Under the pieces are notes generated by a model. That model did not search any database. It worked only from the letters and a program-made list of their open reading frames with translations, and was not told the DNA's origin. A DNA stretch of 64,000 bases. Origin: Pseudescherichia vulneris NBRC 102420. Its GTDB lineage: Bacteria > Pseudomonadota > Gammaproteobacteria > Enterobacterales > Enterobacteriaceae. This document shows positions 40,672-49,896 of this stretch, piece by piece; positions within the stretch are counted from its first letter, which is position 1; each line of letters starts with the position of its first letter. Location: assembly GCF_000759795.1 (NCBI RefSeq), contig NZ_BBMZ01000007.1, positions 248,001 through 312,000 of the forward strand. The letters are read 5' to 3'. The translations under genes were made by a program, and so were the position numbers.

Positions 40672-42068
40672 TATTTACCTGCCGCCTCATATATTGATTC
40701 CCCTAAATCCACACCTTTCGATGATAAGTACTCTCCAGCTGCGTAGCTACCACTTGTTCCAAGTATTACACCGCAAGCTAATGCCCCAGCACCACCAAAT
40801 TCTATTGTTGCAGTACCTAAAACTAAGGCACATATACCCGTACCAACTGCACCACCGGCGATACTTCCAATGATCCCACCAGAAAAACTACCAATCTCAG
40901 TATATTTTTTCTTAGTACATTCGGCTTCCCGGCCTACAGAGCAAGCCTCATGAATTTCATTCAGTGAGTGAAGGGCGCTAAAACCAATGCCTACATAACC
41001 CGTATAACGCATGGCTTTCATGTATTTGGCTGCGCGCTCAATATGCGTCGCGTAGCCTTCAATGTCACCGATCCCTGTCTCATCCCATTTGTGAGTGATT
41101 GAGCTGGTAGATAAGCCAAGCGCATCTTTTATTTTTGTGTACTCACCAAATTTCATAGCCTTATTCAGGAAGCCCACTTTCAGGACACTTTCAAGTTCTT
41201 TAAATAGCTGGGCACGCTTGACATAGAATTGCCCACCAATCAACGCGCCGCGTGTCAGGTAAGCACTTTTGTATGTTTCCTGAATCTCTTTGAGGATTTT
41301 TTCGATATTCTCAAAGTACTTACCTACGGGATCGGCTAAAAGGCCTATCCCCTTATCGGCAACGTTCGAGAAGTTGGCAATAGTGGCGTAATGCTGATGC
41401 AGGAAGTTAGCCTCCTGATGCGTTAGCGGTTCCAGGGCTACATCGATGCGCTGCTTAGCACTTTTCATATGGTTAATTTGTTCGCTGTCCTGCTTTTCAG
41501 GATCGACCAGAAGCAGAATAGAACCGGCTTTGTATTCCTTCCCTGCGCCGTTTAGCGAAGAAAATAGCGCTTTAGCTCCAAAAGGCGAGTTTAATGTAAA
41601 TAGCTGACGCTGCCATGCATCCATGGTGCCGCCGTAAGGGATAACGGCAAAACCTGCATCAGTGCCCATTTTCTTTTTCACTGTCTGGGCATGTTGTTCT
41701 GGCTCTGGCTCTGAAAAACGTTTTGGCATGACTGCTGCTGGGACAAAAACCGCAGCTGCGACACTTGAACGTCTTAACGAAGAGTCAGTTTCTTTTTCAT
41801 AACAGTCAGGTATGGAGGGGATGAATCTGGCCTTACAGGGACAGGAGCTGAAGCTATCCAGCGTTCCCGCTAACCGTTGCCTTTCATCCATGAAACTCTC
41901 TGTACCACCTATGATCTCGTATGTCACTCCCGGATTTTTACCACAGGAGACAAGATCACCTTCACGGGCTGCGTTTGCACCGTACCAGTCGATCTCTGGT
42001 GTTCCGGTTAATATTTTGCCACCGCAAGAAGTATGATCGCCTATCCGGAGGTAAAAGCCTGTCGCCAT
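40671..42068 (-). CDS. PAAR-domain polymorphic toxin (T6SS effector candidate)
   Basis: 465 residues. The N-terminal PAAR-like tip is at about 1-90 (GDHTSCGGKILTGTPEI, REGDLVSCGKNPG, then AGTLDSFSSCPCKARFIP), the part that caps the T6SS VgrG spike. A hydrophobic patch (about 102-114), a central region 120-350 and a C-terminal glycine-rich hydrophobic domain (about 385-450: SFSGGIIGSIAGGAVGTGIC, ACGVILGTSGSYAAGEYL) follow. The ending resembles membrane-inserting or pore-forming toxins, so I infer a membrane-damaging effector. ATG 42068 has an AGAGGGAC site; the open frame upstream is longer but not homologous. No vgrG, hcp or T6SS core gene is in the window. Confidence 0.82.
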   Translation of the reverse strand: MATGFYLRIGDHTSCGGKILTGTPEIDWYGANAAREGDLVSCGKNPGVTYEIIGGTESFMDERQRLAGTLDSFSSCPCKARFIPSIPDCYEKETDSSLRRSSVAAAVFVPAAVMPKRFSEPEPEQHAQTVKKKMGTDAGFAVIPYGGTMDAWQRQLFTLNSPFGAKALFSSLNGAGKEYKAGSILLLVDPEKQDSEQINHMKSAKQRIDVALEPLTHQEANFLHQHYATIANFSNVADKGIGLLADPVGKYFENIEKILKEIQETYKSAYLTRGALIGGQFYVKRAQLFKELESVLKVGFLNKAMKFGEYTKIKDALGLSTSSITHKWDETGIGDIEGYATHIERAAKYMKAMRYTGYVGIGFSALHSLNEIHEACSVGREAECTKKKYTEIGSFSGGIIGSIAGGAVGTGICALVLGTATIEFGGAGALACGVILGTSGSYAAGEYLSSKGVDLGESIYEAAGK

Positions 42069-42281
42069 AAGTCCCTCTACTTTATGAACAGTAATCCATC
42101 TGGTTATTTTAACGGCAATAACCATATAAAAATAATGGTTTATGGTTAAGTAGGGTTGGATTTAGTAACAATTTGTGAAGTAAAGGCTTATCTTTGATAA
42201 CTTTTTTAACTTCAAGGGCACGCTTGCATCAGCAAGCCACTTCCCCTAATCTGGCAAAAAGTTCAAAGATGTAATTTACAT

Positions 42282-42359
42282 GACTCGGGGTGCCCTTCTT
42301 CGTGAAGGCTGAGAAATACCCGTACCACCTGATCTGGATAATGCCAGCGTAGGGAAGTC
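42282..42359 (+). promoter_or_regulatory. TPP riboswitch of thiMD
   Basis: The thi-box aptamer runs from GACTCGGGGTGCCC to AGGGAAGTC. Diagnostic elements are CTGAGA (42309-42314), ACCCGTACCACCTGATCTGG, GATAATGCCAGCGTAGGGAA (cited in parts). It binds thiamine pyrophosphate and reduces thiM translation in E. coli. The stretch 42069-42281 before it holds no gene that I can see. Confidence 0.97.
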
Positions 42360-42364
42360 AGATG

Positions 42365-42398
42365 CCTGCCGGCGTCCCTTCTTCACGCCGGGCAGGAG
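42365..42398 (+). promoter_or_regulatory. Expression-platform hairpin masking the thiM Shine-Dalgarno
   Basis: CCTGCCGGCG (42365-42374) pairs with CGCCGGGCAGG (42386-42396), one G bulged. The 3' arm overlaps the AGGAG ribosome-binding site at 42394-42398, seven bases ahead of ATG 42405. This fits translational control by the TPP aptamer. Confidence 0.78.
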
Positions 42399-42404
42399 CT
42401 GACT

Positions 42405-43193
42405 ATGCAACCTGACCTGCTGAACCACGCGCACATCGCGTCTGTTTTACAGCACTTTCGTACCCATTCCACCCTTGTTCACTGCATGACTAACGACGTT
42501 GTGCAGACTTTTACCGCTAACGTTCTGCTGGCCCTCGGCGCTTCCCCTGCCATGGTGATTGAGCGCGAAGAGGCCGTACAGTTCAGCGCTATCGCCGACG
42601 CGCTGCTGGTTAACGTCGGTACGCTCACCGCAGACCGCGCCGATGCCATGCGCGCAGCAATCCATAGCGCGAATGAAGCGGGTAAACCCTGGACCCTGGA
42701 CCCGGTAGCGGTTGGCGCGCTCGATTTTCGTAGCCGCTTCTGTCGGGAGATCCTCTCTCTACACCCGGCAGCGATCCGGGGTAATGCCTCGGAGATTATG
42801 GCCCTCGCGGGCGTGAGCGCAGGCGGGCGCGGGGTAGACACCACCGACTCGGCCAGCGCGGCGCGTCCTGCGGCGGAGCAGCTGGCTCGGGAGACGGGAG
42901 CGGTGGTCGCCGTCACCGGTGAGGTGGACTACGTCACCGACGGCAACCGCACGCTGAAGGTCATCGGCGGTGCGCCGATCATGACCCGTATTGTGGGCAC
43001 CGGCTGCGCGCTGTCAGCGGTCGTAGCGGCAAGCTGTGCGCTGCCTGGTGAGCGCCTCGTTAACGTTGCGGCGGCCAGTGGCCTGTTCGCTCAGGCAGGC
43101 GGCGAGGCGGCGTCAGAGAGCCGCGGCCCCGGCTCCTTTGTCGCGGCGTTTCTCGATGCCCTCTATCACCTGGACGGAGGCGCGTTAGCATGA
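42405..43193 (+). CDS. thiM: Hydroxyethylthiazole kinase
   Basis: ThiM phosphorylates 5-(2-hydroxyethyl)-4-methylthiazole for thiamine salvage. 262 residues, same as E. coli. Ribokinase-like fold with [10 protein letters not shown] and the phosphate-binding GTGCALSAV loop (catalytic Cys in the loop). Overlaps thiD by ATGA. Confidence 0.96.
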   Translation: MQPDLLNHAHIASVLQHFRTHSTLVHCMTNDVVQTFTANVLLALGASPAMVIEREEAVQFSAIADALLVNVGTLTADRADAMRAAIHSANEAGKPWTLDPVAVGALDFRSRFCREILSLHPAAIRGNASEIMALAGVSAGGRGVDTTDSASAARPAAEQLARETGAVVAVTGEVDYVTDGNRTLKVIGGAPIMTRIVGTGCALSAVVAASCALPGERLVNVAAASGLFAQAGGEAASESRGPGSFVAAFLDALYHLDGGALA

Positions 43194-43990
43194 AACGAAT
43201 TAACGCGTTAACCATCGCTGGCACCGATCCCAGCGGCGGGGCAGGCATTCAGGCGGATCTGAAAACCTTCTCGGCCCTCGGGGCCTATGGTTGCTCGGTT
43301 ATCACCGCCCTGGTGGCGCAAAACACCCTCGGCGTGCAGTCGGTTTACCGCATTACGCCGGAGTTCGTCGCCGCGCAGCTGGATTCGGTATTGAGCGATG
43401 TGCGTATCGATACCACCAAGATTGGCATGCTGGCGGATACCGATATTATCGAGGCGGTGGCCGAGCGGCTGGCGCACTATCGGGTAGAGAATATCGTGCT
43501 AGATACGGTGATGCTGGCGAAGAGCGGCGATCCGCTTTTAACGCCCTCGGCGGTCGCTACCCTGCGCGCCCGGCTGCTGCCGCAGGTTTCACTGATCACC
43601 CCCAACCTGCCAGAGGCGGCGGCACTGCTTGATACCCATCACGCCCGCAATGAGCAGGATATGCATGAGCAGGGGCGGGCGCTGCTGGCGCTCGGCTGTG
43701 AAGCGGTACTGATGAAGGGCGGTCATCTTACCGACGGTGAAAGCCCGGACTGGCTCTTTACCCACGAGGGAGCCATGCGCTTCTCCGCCCCGCGCATTGC
43801 GACCAAAAATACCCACGGCACAGGCTGCACCCTCTCTGCGGCGCTGGCGGCGCTGCGCCCGCGTCATGCGAGCTGGGCCGATACCGTGGCCGAAGCGAAA
43901 GCCTGGTTAACTCAAGCCCTGGCGCAGGCGGACTCATTGGAGGTGGGGCAGGGCATCGGCCCGGTTCACCATTTCCACGCGTGGTGGTAA
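43190..43990 (+). CDS. thiD: HMP/HMP-phosphate kinase
   Basis: ThiD phosphorylates hydroxymethylpyrimidine and its monophosphate to the diphosphate used by thiamine phosphate synthase. 266 residues as in E. coli. N-terminal [18 protein letters not shown] and the C-terminal anion hole [13 protein letters not shown] are both present. Cotranscribed with thiM under the TPP riboswitch. Confidence 0.97.
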   Translation: MKRINALTIAGTDPSGGAGIQADLKTFSALGAYGCSVITALVAQNTLGVQSVYRITPEFVAAQLDSVLSDVRIDTTKIGMLADTDIIEAVAERLAHYRVENIVLDTVMLAKSGDPLLTPSAVATLRARLLPQVSLITPNLPEAAALLDTHHARNEQDMHEQGRALLALGCEAVLMKGGHLTDGESPDWLFTHEGAMRFSAPRIATKNTHGTGCTLSAALAALRPRHASWADTVAEAKAWLTQALAQADSLEVGQGIGPVHHFHAWW

Positions 43991-44008
43991 GTATATCGCT
44001 ATAAATAA

Positions 44009-44035
44009 ATACCCCTCCGGTTTGCGGAGGGGTAT
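44009..44035 (+). terminator. Strong hairpin after thiD
   Basis: ATACCCCTCCG-GTTTG-CGGAGGGGTAT, a perfect 11-base-pair stem 18 bases after thiD. No long T-run follows, so termination may be partial or Rho-assisted. It separates thiMD from the lipoprotein gene. Confidence 0.75.
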
Positions 44036-44116
44036 GAATATTGAGGTTAATACACTATCTTCAAAAAATGTCGCCGGTTCCTGCAAGCATAAATAAATGA
44101 TAATGGAGCTGTGAAA

Positions 44117-44482
44117 ATGAAACTACCTGCTTTGCTATTACCTGGCGCACTCGTGTTGTTGAGCGCCTGTGGCGGTAAAGCCCAGTCGCCGTATACGGGC
44201 TACATCGGCAGTAAGCATTATGACCAGTATATTTGCTTAACCGTGCCTGAAGACGGCGAGATAGAGGCTTACAACCTGACCTCGTCTAAGGATAATTTTA
44301 AATCCACCTATTCCCCCGTAGGTGAAGACCCCATCGCTGTCTATACGCCGGGAGTCTGTTTTTTAGCGCGCTTTGATAAGGGCTATATCTATTCATTTAA
44401 TTACCAGCTGGAGGGCGACTGGTATCATTTCCGCTTTTTAGTTGACCAAAACGGCAAAACAACTATTTTAAATGCGTCCTGA
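44117..44482 (+). CDS. Small lipoprotein, possible orphan T6SS immunity protein
   Basis: 121 residues with signal peptide and lipobox LLSAC (Cys18), followed by Gly, so outer-membrane sorting is expected. The mature domain is about 100 residues with two cysteines besides the lipidated one (YICLTVPEDGEIEAYN and TPGVCFLARFDKGYIYSF), possibly a disulfide. It resembles, as I remember it, small lipoproteins annotated as putative T6SS immunity periplasmic lipoproteins. ATG 44117 lies 8 bases after GGAG; a GTG at 44111 is also in frame. No effector gene is next to it. Function is inference only. Confidence 0.72.
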   Translation: MKLPALLLPGALVLLSACGGKAQSPYTGYIGSKHYDQYICLTVPEDGEIEAYNLTSSKDNFKSTYSPVGEDPIAVYTPGVCFLARFDKGYIYSFNYQLEGDWYHFRFLVDQNGKTTILNAS

Positions 44483-44651
44483 CGCGCTCTTATTACAATA
44501 ATTTACCGGCTTATTTTTCACTAAGCCAAACGTATCAAAATGCTCTCTGTGCTGGAAAAATCCGCCGCCCGGTACCAGGCTTACTCTGCCTGCGAACTCA
44601 GGGCAGGACTAACCACGTTCGCCTGCGGGCGAACCTTACGGGAGCCTCATC

Positions 44652-45704
44652 ATGACTGATATTTCACAGCTGCTTGGCAAAGATGCCGACAGCCTGTTGC
44701 AGCATCGTTGTATGACCATTCCAGCCGACCAGCTCTACCTGCCAGGACACGACTATGTCGACCGCGTGATGGTCGATAACAACCGTCCTCCTGCCGTACT
44801 CCGTAACATGCAGACGCTCTACAATACTGGCCGTCTGGCGGGAACCGGCTATCTGTCGATTCTGCCGGTTGACCAGGGCGTAGAGCACTCGGCGGGCGCG
44901 TCGTTCGCCGCCAACCCGCAATATTTCGATCCGAAAAACATCGTTGAGCTGGCCATTGAAGCGGGCTGTAACTGTGTCGCCTCTACCTATGGCGTGCTGG
45001 CCTCGGTATCGCGCCGCTATGCGCACCGCATTCCGTTTCTGGTAAAGCTTAACCATAACGAAACCCTGAGCTATCCCAACACCTTTGACCAAACGCTCTA
45101 TGCCAGCGTCGAGCAGGCATTCAATATGGGCGCGGTTGCCGTGGGAGCGACGATCTACTTTGGCTCTGAGCAGTCGCGCCGCCAGATCGAGGAGGTCGCC
45201 AGCGCCTTTGAGCGGGCTCACGAGCTAGGGCTGGTAACCGTATTATGGGCCTACCTGCGCAACGCCGACTTCAAAAAGGATGGCGTGGACTATCACGTCT
45301 CTGCGGATCTCACCGGGCAGGCTAACCACCTGGCGGCTACCATCGGGGCGGATATCGTTAAGCAAAAGATGGCGGAGAACAACGGCGGCTATAACGCAGT
45401 GAAATATGGCTATACCGACGAGCGCGTCTACAGCAAACTCACCACCGATAACCCTATCGACCTGGTGCGCTATCAGCTGGCTAACTGCTACATGGGCCGT
45501 GCGGGGCTGATCAACTCCGGCGGCGCGTCGGGAGGCGAGGCTGATCTCACCGAGGCGGTGCGTACGGCGGTGATCAACAAGCGCGCGGGCGGCATGGGGC
45601 TGATCCTTGGCCGGAAAGCGTTTAAGAAAACGATGGCCGACGGCGTGAAGCTGATCAATGCCGTGCAGGATGTCTACCTGGATAATAAAGTGACCATTGC
45701 CTAA
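44652..45704 (+). CDS. fbaB: Class I fructose-bisphosphate aldolase FbaB
   Basis: DhnA-family class I (Schiff-base) aldolase, 350 residues as in E. coli. It cleaves fructose 1,6-bisphosphate, mainly under gluconeogenic growth, and is regulated by Cra in E. coli. Visible blocks are [20 protein letters not shown], cited in part, and [13 protein letters not shown]. It stands alone, with a BIME-type repeat after it. Confidence 0.97.
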   Translation: MTDISQLLGKDADSLLQHRCMTIPADQLYLPGHDYVDRVMVDNNRPPAVLRNMQTLYNTGRLAGTGYLSILPVDQGVEHSAGASFAANPQYFDPKNIVELAIEAGCNCVASTYGVLASVSRRYAHRIPFLVKLNHNETLSYPNTFDQTLYASVEQAFNMGAVAVGATIYFGSEQSRRQIEEVASAFERAHELGLVTVLWAYLRNADFKKDGVDYHVSADLTGQANHLAATIGADIVKQKMAENNGGYNAVKYGYTDERVYSKLTTDNPIDLVRYQLANCYMGRAGLINSGGASGGEADLTEAVRTAVINKRAGGMGLILGRKAFKKTMADGVKLINAVQDVYLDNKVTIA

Positions 45705-45731
45705 TTAGTTACAACATGCTTTAGGTTGATT

Positions 45732-45816
45732 GTAGGCCCGGTAAGCGCAGCGCCACCGGGCGTTGCTGTGCAAAAGCGGCAATGCCGGGCGGCGCTGATG
45801 CTGGCCCGGCCTACAA
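45732..45816. repeat. Paired REP elements (BIME) after fbaB
   Basis: Two inverted REP units, 45732-45762 (GTAGGCCCGGTAAGCG...CACCGGGCG) and 45784-45816 (CCGGGCGGCGCTGATG...CGGCCTACAAC), separated by a 20-base spacer. The rest of the 303-base gap to 46007 has no gene that I can see. Confidence 0.85.
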
Positions 45817-46007
45817 CACTATCTTCCCGATCTGCATCACATTTCCCCTCTCTTTTGTGAAAAGTGTCACTCAGCCCTGTGCTATTGCCCAAAAATCACC
45901 CGTCGCTTAGCGGAAATTGTCTGAGGTATTGGCTAAAAATTCTGCATACATTTACATCTGAAACAGCTTTTCAAAATGAAGCAGGCACCCTGAGACAAGG
46001 ATCCGTA

Positions 46008-47162
46008 ATGAAAATTGAATCTGTAAACGTCACCGTATTTCAGTATCCCACCCGTCGTGTTTCCGATAGCGCTGGTCACTCCCATCCGGGCCCGGAGAGC
46101 ATGGCAAAAATGGCGATGCTGACCATTACCGCTGATGATGGCAGCCAGGGATTCTCGTTTGCGCCGCCGGAAGTGGTGCGTCCCTTTGTCGTGAACACCT
46201 TCTTCCGCAAGGTGATGGTGGGTCAGGATCCCTTTAACCGCGAGCGCATCTGGCAGGATCTGGTCCACTGGCAGCGCGGCAGCGCCCATCAGCTCACCGA
46301 GCGGGCGCTCTCCTTTGTGGAACAGGCGCTGTGGGATCTGATTGGCCGCAAGCTTAACGTACCGGTCTATAAGCTGCTCGGCGGCTTCCGTGACAAGGTT
46401 CCGGCCTACGGCAGCACCATGTGCGGGGACGATCTGCCGGGCGGGCTCTCCACCCCGGAAGAGTACGCCGCCTTTGCCGAAACTCTGGTCGCTCGCGGCT
46501 ATAAGGCGATCAAGCTCCACACCTGGATGCCGCCAGTCTCTTTCGCACCTAACCCGAAAATGGACGTTAAGGCCTGCGCCGCCGTGCGCGAAGCGGTCGG
46601 GCCGGATATCGACCTGATGATCGACGGCTACCACTGGTACAGCCGCACCGAGGCGCTCTATATCGGCAAAGAGCTGGAGAAGCTCGACTTTGCCTGGTTT
46701 GAAGAGCCCATGGAGGAGGAGAGCATGTCCTCCTACGCCTGGCTGGCGGAGAACCTCTCTATTCCGATTATCGGGCCGGAGAGCCTGGGCGGTAAGCACC
46801 ACAGCCGCGCCGACTGGGTGAAAGCCGGAGCCTGCGACATTCTGCGCGCCGGATCCAACGGCGTAGGCGGTATCTCACCAACTCTTAAGGTCGCCAGCCT
46901 CGCGGAAGCCTTCGGCATGGACTGCGAAGTGCACGGTAACGGCGCGGCCAGCCTGGCGGTGGTCGGGGCGATCCGCAACTGCCGCTGGTATGAGCGCGGC
47001 CTGCTGCACCCGTTCCTCGACTACGACGAACCCGCGGCCTATCTCAACAGCATCGTCGATCCGATGGATGACGAGGGCTTTGTCCACCTGCCGCAGCGCC
47101 CTGGCCTCGGCGAAGATATCAATTTTGCCTATATCGAAGCGAATACCGTCAGTCACGACTAA
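46008..47162 (+). CDS. Enolase-superfamily enzyme, mandelate racemase subgroup
   Basis: 384 residues. N-terminal capping domain to about 125, then the barrel. Metal ligands fit Asp206 (MIDGYHW), Glu232 (WFEEP) and Glu258 (IGPES). Acid/base residues are Lys169 in a KLH motif and His309 (EVHGNG), with Asp277. That places it among acid-sugar dehydratases, or related racemases and isomerases, but the substrate cannot be read. It is the first gene of a set with an ABC importer downstream, so the likely job is catabolism of an imported acid sugar or conjugate. The ATG at 46008 fits the family start; the open frame begins earlier. Confidence 0.84.
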   Translation: MKIESVNVTVFQYPTRRVSDSAGHSHPGPESMAKMAMLTITADDGSQGFSFAPPEVVRPFVVNTFFRKVMVGQDPFNRERIWQDLVHWQRGSAHQLTERALSFVEQALWDLIGRKLNVPVYKLLGGFRDKVPAYGSTMCGDDLPGGLSTPEEYAAFAETLVARGYKAIKLHTWMPPVSFAPNPKMDVKACAAVREAVGPDIDLMIDGYHWYSRTEALYIGKELEKLDFAWFEEPMEEESMSSYAWLAENLSIPIIGPESLGGKHHSRADWVKAGACDILRAGSNGVGGISPTLKVASLAEAFGMDCEVHGNGAASLAVVGAIRNCRWYERGLLHPFLDYDEPAAYLNSIVDPMDDEGFVHLPQRPGLGEDINFAYIEANTVSHD

Positions 47163-47175
47163 TAAAAAAAGCCAA

Positions 47176-47206
47176 CGCCCGGTGGCGCTGCGCTAGCCGG
47201 GCCTAC
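47176..47206. repeat. REP element between the enolase-like and binding-protein genes
   Basis: GCCCGGTGGCGCTGCGC...CGGGCCTACG, a single REP unit inside the presumed operon. It may set different message levels for the enzyme and the importer. Confidence 0.78.
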
Positions 47207-47233
47207 GTCTTACCCTACAAACGGTATACAGAG

Positions 47234-48862
47234 ATGAAAAAAAACGCGTTGAGGGCTAGCCTGCTGGCGCTCTCGCTGATGATGGGGAGCGGGGCGACGC
47301 TGGCGGCCACGCCGCCGGATCAGCTCATCATCGGCATGAACATGAATAATCTCTTGAGTCTCGATCCGGCGGCAATGACCGGTAACGAAGTGGTCGGCAT
47401 TGTCGTCAATCTTTACGACTCGCTGGTGGAGCTCGATCCCGACCAGCTCACCAATGTCCGCCCGGCGCTGGCCGAATCTTGGGCTATCAGTCCGGATGGC
47501 AAAACCCTGACCTTTCACCTGCGCAAGGACGTGAAGTTTCACTCCGGCAACCCGCTGACCGCTCAGGACGTGGTGTGGTCGATGCGCCGTCTGCTGCACC
47601 TCAACCTCGCCCAGGCCTCGGTGTGGAAATCCTATGGCTTTAGCAAAAAGAATATCGATGATCAGGTGAGCGCCCCGGATAGCTATACCGTGCAGATTGT
47701 CCTGCCGAAGGCCAACGATCCGCAACTGGTGATCTACTCCCTCGGCGCACTGGGCAATCTTGGCGTGCTCGACAGCAAAACGGTGCAGAGCCACGAGGTC
47801 AACAACGACTGGGGCAACCGCTGGTTGACCACCAACGAAGCTGGCTCTGGCCCCTTTATGCTGGAGACCTGGCAGGCAAAAGACGTGCTGCGCATGAAGC
47901 GTAACCCGAGCTACTGGCGGGAAGAGCCGAAGATGAGCCGCATCGTGCTGCGCCATTTCCAGGAGTCGCAGACCCTGCGCCTGATGATTGCCAAGGGCGA
48001 TCTTGATATCGCTAACAGCATGGCGGTATCGGACATCAACGCCCTGCGTAAAGATCCCGACGTCACCGTGGAAGCGGTGCAGCGCGGAACCGTCTACTAC
48101 GTGGCGATGAGCATGAAGGAGTCACACTTTGCTAATCCCAAGGTGCGCGAGGCGGTGCGCTACCTCATCGACTATCAGGGGATCAACAAGGCGCTGATGC
48201 CGGGCTACGGCGTACTGCACCAGCGGCCGATCAAAGCCGGGATGCCGTCGACGCTGCCGGACCCCGGCTACCGGCTGGACATTGCGAAAGCGAAAAAGCT
48301 GCTGGCCGAGGCGGGCTACCCCAACGGCTTTGATACCACCCTGCGGGTGCTGGCGGATCAGCCGTTCCTTAATATCGCCATCGCCGTGCAGTCCACCCTG
48401 ATGCAGGCGGGCATTAACGCCAAAATTATCACCGGCACCGGGAACCAGATCTACGGCGCAATGCGCGAGCGTAAGTTTGACATCCTGGTCGGGCGCGGCG
48501 GCAGCGGCGTGGAGCCGCATCCGCACTCTAGCCTGCGTGCGCTGGTCTACAACCCGGACAACAGCGACGAGGCGCGGCTGACCAATTTCCAGGGCTGGCG
48601 CACCGGTTTTTACGATAAGCCGCTCAACGAGATGATTGATAAAGCGCTGCTGGAGCGCGATCCGCAGAAGCAGATTGCCGACTATCAGCAGATCCAGACC
48701 CGCTACGACCAGCTGATCCCCGCCCTGGTGCCGCTTTCCCAGATGGTGGATTCAGTGGTGGTCCGCAACGAGGTGAAGAACTTCCAGTCTCACCCCTCCG
48801 CCACGACATTCCTGCGTGAGGTCTACAAAGAGCCGATCCATACCGGAGGAACCAAAGGATGA
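47234..48862 (+). CDS. Dpp/Opp-class periplasmic substrate-binding protein
   Basis: 542-residue SBP_bac_5 family protein. The signal peptide (about 25 residues) ends ATLA before ATPPDQLIIGMN. The body has the family order: ESWAISPDGKTLTFHLRKDV near residue 100, cited in part, and GMPSTLPDPGYRLDIAKAKK near 345. Such proteins bind peptides, but also oligosaccharides, nickel or sugar acids. Next to an enolase-superfamily enzyme the ligand is more likely a sugar-acid-containing compound than a peptide (inference). Overlaps the permease gene by ATGA. Confidence 0.88.
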   Translation: MKKNALRASLLALSLMMGSGATLAATPPDQLIIGMNMNNLLSLDPAAMTGNEVVGIVVNLYDSLVELDPDQLTNVRPALAESWAISPDGKTLTFHLRKDVKFHSGNPLTAQDVVWSMRRLLHLNLAQASVWKSYGFSKKNIDDQVSAPDSYTVQIVLPKANDPQLVIYSLGALGNLGVLDSKTVQSHEVNNDWGNRWLTTNEAGSGPFMLETWQAKDVLRMKRNPSYWREEPKMSRIVLRHFQESQTLRLMIAKGDLDIANSMAVSDINALRKDPDVTVEAVQRGTVYYVAMSMKESHFANPKVREAVRYLIDYQGINKALMPGYGVLHQRPIKAGMPSTLPDPGYRLDIAKAKKLLAEAGYPNGFDTTLRVLADQPFLNIAIAVQSTLMQAGINAKIITGTGNQIYGAMRERKFDILVGRGGSGVEPHPHSSLRALVYNPDNSDEARLTNFQGWRTGFYDKPLNEMIDKALLERDPQKQIADYQQIQTRYDQLIPALVPLSQMVDSVVVRNEVKNFQSHPSATTFLREVYKEPIHTGGTKG

Positions 48863-49896
48863 GTGTAGCAATCTTAGCGCCCGGCTCCCGCGCCAGGCGG
48901 TTCTCAAACCGGCTTGGCCAGGTGCTGATCACCCTGTTTGGCCTGCTGCTGCTGACCTTTTTTATTGGCCGGGTAATGCCGGTGGATCCGGTGCTGGCAA
49001 TTGTCGGCCCGGACGCGGACCAGAGCACCTACCAGCAGGTCTACCAGCAGCTGGGATTTGATAAATCTCTGCTGACCCAGTTCGGCATCTACTTTAACAA
49101 TCTGCTGCACGGCGATCTCGGTAACGCGCTGCTGACCGGTAAACCGGTGACGGACGATATTCTGCGCGTCTTCCCGGCGACGCTGGAGCTGGCGACGATG
49201 GCGATTATCGTCGGCGCGGGCCTTGGCATTCCGCTGGGGGTGCTGGCCGCGGCGCGCCGCAACTCGCTCTCCGACTACGTGGTGCGGATCATCAGCCTGG
49301 CGGGCTACTCCACGCCTATCTTCTGGGTGGGGATGATGGGTCTGCTGCTGTTTTACGCCTGGCTGGGCTGGGTCGGCGGGGCCGGACGGCTGGATATGGG
49401 CCTTGAGGGGCTGGTTCCGCGCCGCACCGGGCTGTTTACCATTGATGCCCTGCTGGCGGGTAACGCGCAGGTATTCTGGAACGCCATCAACCACCTCGTG
49501 CTGCCCGCGTCGCTGCTTGGCTTCCACTCCCTGGCCTATATCAGCCGGATGACCCGCAGCTTTATGCTGGCCCAGCTCTCTCAGGAGTTCATCATCACCG
49601 CCCGCGTTAAAGGCTTAACCGAGCGGCAGGTGATCTGGAACCACGCGTTTCGCAACATCCTCGTGCAGCTCCTGACGGTGGTGGCGCTGGCCTACGGCTC
49701 GCTGCTGGAGGGCGCGGTGCTGATTGAAACCGTCTTCTCCTGGCCGGGCTTTGGCTCCTATCTCACCGGCAGCCTGCTGCTGGGGGATATGAATGCGGTC
49801 ATGGGCTGCGTGCTGCTGGTGGGGGTGATCTTCGTGATGCTCAACCTGCTCTCCGACATGCTCTACCAACTCTTTGACCCGAGGACGAAATCATGA
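48859..49896 (+). CDS. ABC importer permease, DppB-like
   Basis: 345-residue inner-membrane permease with six helices. Family signature near the N-terminus (FGLLLLTFFIGRVMPVDPVL) and the EAA loop ARVKGLTERQVIWNHAFRN. Overlaps the binding-protein gene and the next permease by four bases each. Confidence 0.9.
   Translation: MSVAILAPGSRARRFSNRLGQVLITLFGLLLLTFFIGRVMPVDPVLAIVGPDADQSTYQQVYQQLGFDKSLLTQFGIYFNNLLHGDLGNALLTGKPVTDDILRVFPATLELATMAIIVGAGLGIPLGVLAAARRNSLSDYVVRIISLAGYSTPIFWVGMMGLLLFYAWLGWVGGAGRLDMGLEGLVPRRTGLFTIDALLAGNAQVFWNAINHLVLPASLLGFHSLAYISRMTRSFMLAQLSQEFIITARVKGLTERQVIWNHAFRNILVQLLTVVALAYGSLLEGAVLIETVFSWPGFGSYLTGSLLLGDMNAVMGCVLLVGVIFVMLNLLSDMLYQLFDPRTKS

Noticed and set aside
42222-42237. 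GCTTGC-ATCA-GCAAGC stem as a terminator
   Set aside because: Only six base pairs and no T-tract on either strand at the right place.
47210-47956. 248-codon minus-strand frame opposite the importer binding protein
   Set aside because: Antisense to a well-supported SBP_bac_5 gene; product has shadow-like composition.
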